Source: Pseudobutyrivibrio sp. (GTDB lineage Bacteria; Bacillota; Clostridia; Lachnospirales; Lachnospiraceae). Taken from it: a stretch of DNA of 64,000 bases. The notes under the pieces were generated by a model that worked only from the letters and a program-made list of their open reading frames with translations, was not told where the DNA came from and made no database searches. Shown one piece after another: positions 57,360 through 64,000 of this stretch (the first letter of the stretch is position 1; every line of letters starts with the position of its first letter). The DNA lies in NCBI RefSeq assembly GCF_015057185.1, contig NZ_SVEV01000015.1, positions 1-64,000 of the forward strand, given 5' to 3'. A program made the position numbers and the translations under genes.

Positions 57360-57716
57360 ATGGGAATATTTGATGATATTTCAGATAGCATCGCAAATAC
57401 AACTAGGGACCTTGGCAAAATGGCCCATAATGCTGGAGATATGACAAAGCTTCAGTATGACAAAAAAGTTAAAGAAAATGAGCTTATAAAGCTCTACGAA
57501 AAGCTCGGTAAAAAGTACTACGAAGAGCACAAAAATGATGATAGCGAGCAAATAAAAGAGATTACTGCTGTTCGCCTTAGAATAGAAGAAATCAACAACG
57601 ATATTATGGCACTTAAAGGTGGCGTGGCATGTCCACGTTGTGGTGCATTAGTTAAAAATGGTTCTAGATACTGCAGTGCATGCGGGGAAAAAATAGAAGA
57701 TATTTTTGAAGAGTAG
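57360..57716 (+). CDS. Zinc-ribbon protein with helical N-terminus
   Basis: 118 aa from the ATG at 57360, behind GGGAGG (57347-57352). Residues about 1-85 are helical and charged (GIFDDISDSIANTTRDLGKM...), and the C-terminal CPRCGALVKNGSRYCSACG is a four-Cys zinc ribbon. Such small proteins are widespread in Firmicutes without known function. 12 bases before metG. Confidence 0.75.
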   Translation: MGIFDDISDSIANTTRDLGKMAHNAGDMTKLQYDKKVKENELIKLYEKLGKKYYEEHKNDDSEQIKEITAVRLRIEEINNDIMALKGGVACPRCGALVKNGSRYCSACGEKIEDIFEE

Positions 57717-57728
57717 GAGTTTATAGAA

Positions 57729-59699
57729 ATGGGAAGTAAAGGCAATTATTACATTACTACAGCGATAGCTTATACATCTGGTAAGCCACATATCGGAAAT
57801 ACATACGAAATCGTACTTGCAGATTCAATAGCACGTTTCCGTCGTCAGGAAGGATATAATGTTTTCTTCCAGACTGGTACAGATGAGCATGGTCAGAAAA
57901 TTGAGTTAAAGGCTGCTGAAGCAGGTATTACACCAAAGGAATTCGTCGATGACATTTCTGGTCAGGTTAAGTCTATCTGGGATTTAATGAACACATCTTA
58001 TGACAAATTCATCCGTACAACAGATGAGGATCATGAGAAGCAGGTTAAAAAGATTTTCAAGAAGCTCTATGACAAGGGCGATATTTATAAGAGCTCATAC
58101 GAGGGACTTTACTGTACACCATGTGAGTCTTTCTGGACAGAGTCACAGCTTGTAGATGGCAAGTGCCCAGACTGTGGTCGAGAGGTTCAGCCTGCAAAGG
58201 AAGAAGCATATTTCTTCAAAATGAGCAAATATGCTGATAGACTTATTGAGTACATTAATACACATCCTGAATTTATTCAGCCTGTATCACGTAAGAACGA
58301 AATGATGAACAACTTCTTACTTCCAGGACTTCAGGATCTTTGCGTTTCACGTACATCATTTAGTTGGGGTATCCCAGTAGATTTTGATCCAAAGCATGTT
58401 GTATACGTATGGCTTGATGCCCTTACAAACTACATTACTGGTATTGGTTATGATTGTGATGGTGATTCTACAGAGCAGTTTAAAGCATTCTGGCCTGCAG
58501 ACCTTCACCTCATCGGAAAGGATATCATCCGTTTCCATACAATTTATTGGCCAATCTTCTTGATGGCACTTGATCTTCCACTTCCAAAGCAGGTATTTGG
58601 TCACCCATGGCTTCTTACAAAGGCTGCTGACGGTGGCGATGACAAGATGTCAAAGTCAAAAGGAAATGTTATCTATGCTGATGAGTTAGTTGATTTCTTC
58701 GGTGTAGATGCTGTAAGATATTTCGTTCTTCACGAGATGCCATTTGAAAACGATGGTGCTATCTCATGGCCACTTATGGTTGAGCGTGTAAACTCAGACC
58801 TTGCAAACACACTTGGAAACCTTGTTAATCGTACAATCTCTATGAGCAACAAGTACTTTGGTGGTGTTGTTGAAAACAAGGGAGTAGCTGAGGATGTTGA
58901 TGCAGATCTTAAGGCTGTAGTTACAGGCACAGTTAAAGCTGTTGAGGACAAAATGGCTGAGCTTCGCGTAGCTGATGCTATCACAGAAGTTTTCAATCTC
59001 TTCAAGAGATGTAACAAATATATCGATGAGACAATGCCTTGGGCACTTGCAAAGGACGAGGCAAAGCAGGATAGACTTGCTACTGTTCTCTACAACTTAG
59101 TTGAGGGAATTTCAATCGGTGCTACTCTCCTCAAGGCATTTATGCCTGAGACATCTGAGAAGGTTCTTGCTCAGATTGGTGCAAAGGAAATCCCTTACGA
59201 CGAGCTTTCTACATTCGGCCACTATGTAAGTGGAAACAAGGTAACAGAGACTCCAGAGATTCTCTTCGCTCGTCTTGACCTTGATGAGGTTATGGCTAAA
59301 GTAGCTGAGCTTCATCCAGCACAGCCTGAGGAAAACTCTGAGGATGAAGAAGGCATCGATATCGAGGCAAAGCCTGAAATCACATTCGACGATTTCATGA
59401 AGTTACAGTTCCAGGTTGGTAAGATTGTTTCTTGCGAAGCAGTTAAGGGCTCTAAGAAGCTCCTCTGCTCACAGGTTAAAATTGGTTCACAGACAAAGCA
59501 GATTGTTTCCGGAATCAGCAAGCACTACTCTCCTGAGGAAATGGTTGGTAAAAAGGTAATGGTTCTTGTAAACCTTAAGCCTGCTAAGCTTGCAGGTGTA
59601 TTATCAGAGGGTATGCTTCTTTGCGCAGAAGACGCTGAGGGCAATCTTTCACTTATGACACCAGAGAAGCCAATGCCTAGTGGAGCAGAAATCTGCTAA
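57729..59699 (+). CDS. metG: Methionyl-tRNA synthetase
   Basis: 656 aa. HIGH motif in SGKPHIGNTYEIV (about 16-28), zinc-knuckle cysteines in CTPCESF and CPDCG (one pair each, MetG2 type), the KMSKS motif in DDKMSKSKGN (about 300), and a C-terminal EMAP-II-like tRNA-binding domain (about 553-656) behind an acidic linker. Heads the metG-tatD-rsmA run, a conserved cluster. Confidence 0.97.
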   Translation: MGSKGNYYITTAIAYTSGKPHIGNTYEIVLADSIARFRRQEGYNVFFQTGTDEHGQKIELKAAEAGITPKEFVDDISGQVKSIWDLMNTSYDKFIRTTDEDHEKQVKKIFKKLYDKGDIYKSSYEGLYCTPCESFWTESQLVDGKCPDCGREVQPAKEEAYFFKMSKYADRLIEYINTHPEFIQPVSRKNEMMNNFLLPGLQDLCVSRTSFSWGIPVDFDPKHVVYVWLDALTNYITGIGYDCDGDSTEQFKAFWPADLHLIGKDIIRFHTIYWPIFLMALDLPLPKQVFGHPWLLTKAADGGDDKMSKSKGNVIYADELVDFFGVDAVRYFVLHEMPFENDGAISWPLMVERVNSDLANTLGNLVNRTISMSNKYFGGVVENKGVAEDVDADLKAVVTGTVKAVEDKMAELRVADAITEVFNLFKRCNKYIDETMPWALAKDEAKQDRLATVLYNLVEGISIGATLLKAFMPETSEKVLAQIGAKEIPYDELSTFGHYVSGNKVTETPEILFARLDLDEVMAKVAELHPAQPEENSEDEEGIDIEAKPEITFDDFMKLQFQVGKIVSCEAVKGSKKLLCSQVKIGSQTKQIVSGISKHYSPEEMVGKKVMVLVNLKPAKLAGVLSEGMLLCAEDAEGNLSLMTPEKPMPSGAEIC

Positions 59700-59717
59700 G
59701 AATAAATGAGGTTTTGA

Positions 59718-60500
59718 ATGATTTTTGAGACACATGCTCATTATGATGATGAGAAGTTCGACGAGGATAGAGTCGAACTTCTTTCTCATTTATTGAGAGA
59801 AAAAAATATAGGAAAAATTGTAAATGTAGGCGCAAGCTTTAGAGGCTGTAAGGATAGTCTTTCACTGGCTGAAACATATGATAATGTATATGCTGCACTT
59901 GGTATTCATCCAGAAGAAATCGACGATATGTCTGAGGAAAATTTAAACTGGATAAGGGCAAATTCTGCAAATCCAAAGGTGGTAGCCATAGGCGAAATAG
60001 GTCTTGATTACTACTGGGTAAAGGATGAAGAAGGCAGAGCAAAGCAACAAGAATGGTTTGAAAAGCAGTTAAAGCTTGCAAAAGAAGTGAAACTACCTGT
60101 AATTATTCATTCTAGAGATGCCGCAGAAGACACTTTTAACACAATTAAGAGGTATAATACACAGAGTGACAAGGGTATTGTCCATTGCTATTCTTACTCA
60201 AAAGAATTAGCATTAGAGTATGTAAAGATGGGCTGGTACATAGGTGTAGGTGGCGTTGTCACCTTCAAAAACGGCAAGAAGTTAGTCCAAACCGTAGAGG
60301 CTATTCCTATTGAAAGCATCGTAATTGAAACAGATTGTCCTTATATGGCTCCAGAGCCATTTAGAGGTCAGCGCAACTCATCAGAATATCTAAAGTACGT
60401 AGTTGAAAGAATTGCAGATATTAAAGGAATGTCTTCTGAAGAAGTGGAGAAAATAACATACCAAAATGCGCTTAATATATATAAAAAAGTAAAGGAATAA
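59718..60500 (+). CDS. tatD: TatD family metal-dependent DNase
   Basis: 260 aa. Metal ligands in FETHAHYDDE (N-terminus), IGEIGLDYYW (Glu), IIHSRDA (His), GIVHCYS (His) and VIETDCPYMAP (Asp), the complete TatD amidohydrolase set. By family a 3'-5' exodeoxyribonuclease or tRNA-quality enzyme. No strong RBS: the ATG has only TGAGGTTTTGA upstream. Two bases from rsmA. Confidence 0.94.
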   Translation: MIFETHAHYDDEKFDEDRVELLSHLLREKNIGKIVNVGASFRGCKDSLSLAETYDNVYAALGIHPEEIDDMSEENLNWIRANSANPKVVAIGEIGLDYYWVKDEEGRAKQQEWFEKQLKLAKEVKLPVIIHSRDAAEDTFNTIKRYNTQSDKGIVHCYSYSKELALEYVKMGWYIGVGGVVTFKNGKKLVQTVEAIPIESIVIETDCPYMAPEPFRGQRNSSEYLKYVVERIADIKGMSSEEVEKITYQNALNIYKKVKE

Positions 60501-60501
60501 T

Positions 60502-61356
60502 ATGGCATATTTAAGTAATCCAACATATACAAAGGCGGTCCTAGAAGCTCATGGATTTTCCTTTCAAAAAAAATACGGACAAAATTTTCTTATAGATGGT
60601 AATGTTCTTGATAATATTATTGATGCAGCTGGCATAACAAAGGACGATTTTGTTTTAGAAATTGGTCCTGGTATTGGAACAATGACACAACGCTTGTGTG
60701 AGGAAGCCAGAGAAGTTGTTGCTGTAGAAATAGATAAGACGTTGATTCCAATTTTGGATGATACTCTCTCAACCTATAAGAACTGGTCAGTAATTAACGA
60801 GGATATTTTAAAGGTAGACATCAATAAATTAGCATTAGAAAAAAATGGCGGTAAGCCAATTAAAGTAGTTGCTAATTTACCATATTACATTACAACTCCA
60901 ATCATAATGGGATTATTTGAAAGTCATGTACCTCTTGAATCAATAACAATCATGATTCAAAAGGAGGTAGCTGATAGAATGCAGGAGGGACCTGGTTCAA
61001 AAGAATACGGTGCTCTCTCACTTGCAGTTCAATATTATAGCAATCCGGAAATCGTATGCGAGGTACCACCAAGCTGCTTTATGCCACAACCAAAGGTATC
61101 AAGTACTGTAATTACTCTAAAATGTCATAATGAGACACCAGTACAGTGCGATGAGAAATTATTATTTCAGATAATCAGAGCTTCCTTTAATCAAAGAAGA
61201 AAGACTCTGCAAAATGGATTGAGCAACGGTTTACATTATTCAAAAGAAGAAATATCAAAAGCTATTGAGGAGGCTGGTTTTAGTCCAACTATTAGAGGTG
61301 AGGCACTTTCTCTAGAGGAATTTGCAAAGCTCACTAATATTCTAAAACAGTACTAG
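60502..61356 (+). CDS. rsmA: 16S rRNA (adenine-1518/1519-N6)-dimethyltransferase
   Basis: 284 aa. KsgA features: KKYGQNFLIDGNV, SAM motif VLEIGPGIGTMTQRL (about 50-64), NLPYYITTPI (motif IV) and FNQRRKTLQNGL in the C-terminal domain. It dimethylates two adenines in helix 45, a late small-subunit assembly check. Immediately follows tatD. Confidence 0.97.
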   Translation: MAYLSNPTYTKAVLEAHGFSFQKKYGQNFLIDGNVLDNIIDAAGITKDDFVLEIGPGIGTMTQRLCEEAREVVAVEIDKTLIPILDDTLSTYKNWSVINEDILKVDINKLALEKNGGKPIKVVANLPYYITTPIIMGLFESHVPLESITIMIQKEVADRMQEGPGSKEYGALSLAVQYYSNPEIVCEVPPSCFMPQPKVSSTVITLKCHNETPVQCDEKLLFQIIRASFNQRRKTLQNGLSNGLHYSKEEISKAIEEAGFSPTIRGEALSLEEFAKLTNILKQY

Positions 61357-61382
61357 AGCGTATAAATTGGAGAGCAGACGTT

Positions 61383-62993
61383 ATGGATGTTCGAAATTAT
61401 AGTAGAGATGTTCAAATTCTCATAAGCGAAATTCAAAATAATAGAGGTAAAGACCCAACAACAGTATTGTCTGCCTGCGATAAGCTACTTGCTTATGGCA
61501 AAGGAATTAAGGACGATGCTCTTGTTGGCTATGCCTTTTTTTCAAAGGGTGAAACCTATTATCTTTTGAATGACGCAACTAATTTTTACGCTCAAATGAT
61601 TTCCTGCATGGGCCCTATGGAGCATGTAAAAGAATGGGGTTACGTAGCTATGGCCAATAACATGCTTGGCATAGTATCGCTAAACCGCGGAAATGCGCCA
61701 TTTGCCCTAGATTATTTTATTAAAGCAATTAGCATCTGTCAGGACTATTCTCTACCTGACATAGAGTGGATGATTCATATGAATTTAGGCTCCTTGTACC
61801 TAAATATTGAGGAGTATCAAAAATCAATTTCCCACACAGAATTAGCATATAGGCATCTCATGGATAACCCTTCAGAAGACGGTTATTTAGAGAATATGAC
61901 AGCAATACTACTTGGTATGGGTCGTGCCTATTTAAAACTTGATAGAGAAGATAAATATCTTGAAATAGAAAAAAAGCTGAAAAATGAGTCTTTACCATAT
62001 CTACATGAGATGGATAAAATAGTCATTTATTGTCTTTTTGCCAGAATTCATCAGGCTGTAAATGAGGAAGAAGCTCGAGATTACTGGATTGATATGGTTA
62101 ATAAGCATACAAGTACTAGCATGCCAATTATGGACGTGTTTGATGATTTTTATGATTACTTAAAAATGCTTTTATCCATTGAAAAGTATGATGACTTTTT
62201 CAAATCCTACGAGGTCTTAGATGAGCTGACAAAGCATACATCTATTAAGAACCTTGAGAGAAAGCTTTTAACATTAAAAATCAGATATTACAGAAGGGTT
62301 GGCCAAATCGAGGAATATAAAATCGCTTCTGTCCTCTTCTTCGAGCTATCTGAGTTTATGGAACGAGAAAATCGATTGATGGTAAGCAACATGATCGTAA
62401 TGAGAAATTCGTATATGGAGCTTACACAAATCAATCGAAAAGTTGAGGAAGAGAATACATTTTTACAAAAACGTTCAGAGACAGACCCATTAACAGGGAT
62501 GTATAATAGACTGAAGCTTAATGAGTATAGTGAGGAAGCCTTTGAAAATGCACTGATTAACCGTGCAACTATTGCTGTAGAAATATTAGATATTGATTTT
62601 TTCAAGCAATTTAATGACAATTACGGGCATCAGGCTGGCGATGACTGCATTAAGCGAATCGCCGATAAATTAATGGGAATGGCTACTCAGCCTGGCATTT
62701 TTACAGCCAGATACGGTGGGGATGAGTTTGTAATCATCTATGAGGGCTTTACTGAGGAGCAGGTCTTAGAAAAGGCCAATGCCCTTAGGAAAAGTATTTA
62801 TGATGAAAACTGGGAGCATAAATTTTCGCTTTCTGATGATAGAGTCACCATTTCACAGGGAATCTGCTTTGGCGTGCCTAAAAGGGATGCTAGCATGTTT
62901 GCATACCTACAGTGCGCAGACAAAATGCTATATGAGGTAAAGCAACAAAGCAGAAATAATATCAAGCTTTGTAACACATCAGATAATAAGTAA
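61383..62993 (+). CDS. TPR-GGDEF diguanylate cyclase
   Basis: 536 aa, no signal peptide or membrane helix, so cytoplasmic. The first about 330 residues are helical TPR-like repeats (LDYFIKAISICQDY, MIHMNLGSLYLNIEEYQKSI). A linker coiled coil (about 335-365) leads to a GGDEF domain: SETDPLTGMYNRLKL, DIDFFKQFNDNYGHQAGD and an intact RYGGDEFVII. The RxxD inhibitory site five residues before GGDEF is absent. It should make c-di-GMP, with the TPR region as sensor or partner-binding part. Confidence 0.88.
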   Translation: MDVRNYSRDVQILISEIQNNRGKDPTTVLSACDKLLAYGKGIKDDALVGYAFFSKGETYYLLNDATNFYAQMISCMGPMEHVKEWGYVAMANNMLGIVSLNRGNAPFALDYFIKAISICQDYSLPDIEWMIHMNLGSLYLNIEEYQKSISHTELAYRHLMDNPSEDGYLENMTAILLGMGRAYLKLDREDKYLEIEKKLKNESLPYLHEMDKIVIYCLFARIHQAVNEEEARDYWIDMVNKHTSTSMPIMDVFDDFYDYLKMLLSIEKYDDFFKSYEVLDELTKHTSIKNLERKLLTLKIRYYRRVGQIEEYKIASVLFFELSEFMERENRLMVSNMIVMRNSYMELTQINRKVEEENTFLQKRSETDPLTGMYNRLKLNEYSEEAFENALINRATIAVEILDIDFFKQFNDNYGHQAGDDCIKRIADKLMGMATQPGIFTARYGGDEFVIIYEGFTEEQVLEKANALRKSIYDENWEHKFSLSDDRVTISQGICFGVPKRDASMFAYLQCADKMLYEVKQQSRNNIKLCNTSDNK

Positions 62994-63006
62994 TAAGGGA
63001 CAGATA

Positions 63007-64000
63007 ATGAAAACAGTTAGAAGAATATTTTTTGATGATATACTTAGTTTAGTAAAAAACTTCTTTGCGTTGGTAATAGTTGTCGGTATATGCTTGTTAC
63101 CGGCACTTTATGCATGGTTTAATATCTTTTCAAATTGGGATCCATACGGAAGCACTGGAGCCCTTAAAATTGCGGCAATTTCTTTAGACGAAGGATTCAC
63201 AGATGAAAATGGAGAATATCATAATCAAGGCGATACCATAATTGATAATCTTCATGAAAACAAATCTGTAGATTGGCAGTTTGTGGAGTCTTCAGATGCT
63301 GCAATTGAAGGTGTTTACAGTGGTGATTATTATGCAGCAGTTGTAATTGATAAAGAATTTACTTACAACATGTATAACGTTCTTACAGAGGAGGTCAACA
63401 GGCCTACCCTCCACTTCTATGAAAATCAAAAGAAAAATCCAGTTGCAACAAAAATATCAGATACAGTAGTTCAAACTGTTCAGAACAATATCAATGTTGC
63501 CTTTACAGAGGTTGTAGTCAGTGAGCTATTCTCTAATGCATCAGAGGTTTCTGAAGAATTAGAGGAAAAAGGTGGCGTTGATGCAGCACTTGATAAGCTA
63601 AGAAGCCTTAGCGCAGATTTAACCAACTATCAGAACACGATAAACTCAATTATTGAAAATGATGCAGCTTTACAAATGGCCCTTGCGCAAGCTGAAACCG
63701 ATGCATCTAATTTGCAGCAGCAGGTACAGTCCACAGCTAATGCTATAGCAAGTACAGGAAAGGTATCAGCCAATGCAGCAACAACCATTGCTAGTTACAG
63801 TAATGATGTTAATAGTGCAATTGATACAATTAATGCGGCTTCAGATACAATGGGTCAGCATTTAGATGCAGCAGCCATTGCAGATAATGCTGTTAACGCC
63901 GCAACAGAATTAAAGAAAGCATTATTAGATTCCCTTTATATAGAGAAAATAGTTGCCAATTTGCCAAATGAAATAGGCGACAATGTTATAACCGAGAAAA
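63007..64000 (+). CDS. YhgE/Pip family membrane protein (5' part, truncated by window end)
   Basis: About 331 residues are visible. One N-terminal membrane helix (about 18-40, with LLPALYAWFNIFSNWDPYGS, the YhgE/Pip signature), then an extracytoplasmic region with ALKIAAISLDEG and a long Ser/Ala/Asn-rich helical part likely to be coiled coil. Full members end in several more membrane helices, beyond the window. The family includes phage-infection protein Pip and EsaA of type VII secretion. Starts 13 bases after the GGDEF gene; AAGGGAC is the RBS. Confidence 0.88.
   Translation, partial: MKTVRRIFFDDILSLVKNFFALVIVVGICLLPALYAWFNIFSNWDPYGSTGALKIAAISLDEGFTDENGEYHNQGDTIIDNLHENKSVDWQFVESSDAAIEGVYSGDYYAAVVIDKEFTYNMYNVLTEEVNRPTLHFYENQKKNPVATKISDTVVQTVQNNINVAFTEVVVSELFSNASEVSEELEEKGGVDAALDKLRSLSADLTNYQNTINSIIENDAALQMALAQAETDASNLQQQVQSTANAIASTGKVSANAATTIASYSNDVNSAIDTINAASDTMGQHLDAAAIADNAVNAATELKKALLDSLYIEKIVANLPNEIGDNVITEK

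Overview
The window is the replication-origin region of a low-GC Firmicute chromosome, most likely a Lachnospiraceae member of the Butyrivibrio/Pseudobutyrivibrio type. This rests on the gene order rpmH-rnpA-yidD-yidC-jag-mnmE-mnmG-rsmG-parAB beside dnaA-dnaN-yaaA-recF-gyrB-gyrA, on DUF3881 and DUF4446 proteins next to parAB, and on an AT-rich composition. The genus is an inference. The origin sits at about 33.6-35.7 kb, with DnaA boxes on both sides of dnaA. Nearly all genes left of it are on the minus strand and all genes right of it on the plus strand, so transcription runs with the forks.

Left end (1-4.9 kb), accessory. The 5' end of a group II intron (probably class C) lies behind a terminator hairpin and runs out of the window. 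Next come a GHKL ATPase with a C-terminal PD-(D/E)XK-like nuclease domain, a convergent membrane-anchored HNH nuclease, an odd tRNA-like gene, and a ribbon-helix-helix regulator/membrane protein operon with a repeated operator in its promoter.

5-25 kb, mainly housekeeping on the minus strand: rpsF-ssb-rpsR; a sirtuin; the conserved cluster decarboxylase-kinase-yaaR-holB-ricT-trmN6-rsmI; a MobA-like gene; an AbiE-type toxin-antitoxin pair whose toxin-side protein lacks the usual nucleotidyltransferase motif; a D,D-carboxypeptidase; trmB; a CheC phosphatase with a long acidic membrane protein; an AEC transporter; and tRNA-Lys and tRNA-Arg.

23.9-42.6 kb, the chromosome maintenance core: parB-parA with two perfect parS sites and one degenerate site, rsmG, a remarkable four-hairpin junction, mnmG, mnmE, jag, yidC, yidD, rnpA, rpmH, oriC, dnaA, dnaN, yaaA, recF, gyrB and gyrA.

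42.7-64 kb, plus strand: two-subunit fumarase; an OppBCDFA peptide importer; tRNA-Ser and tRNA-Cys; tyrS; a cytosolic-looking GH24-like lysozyme with seven peptidoglycan-binding repeats, followed by a small secreted or anchored protein that could be its partner; a PAP2 phosphatase; MntP; a CaCA exchanger; a zinc-ribbon protein; metG-tatD-rsmA; a TPR-GGDEF diguanylate cyclase; and the start of a YhgE/Pip protein cut by the window edge. No CRISPR array, IS transposase or rRNA gene was seen.
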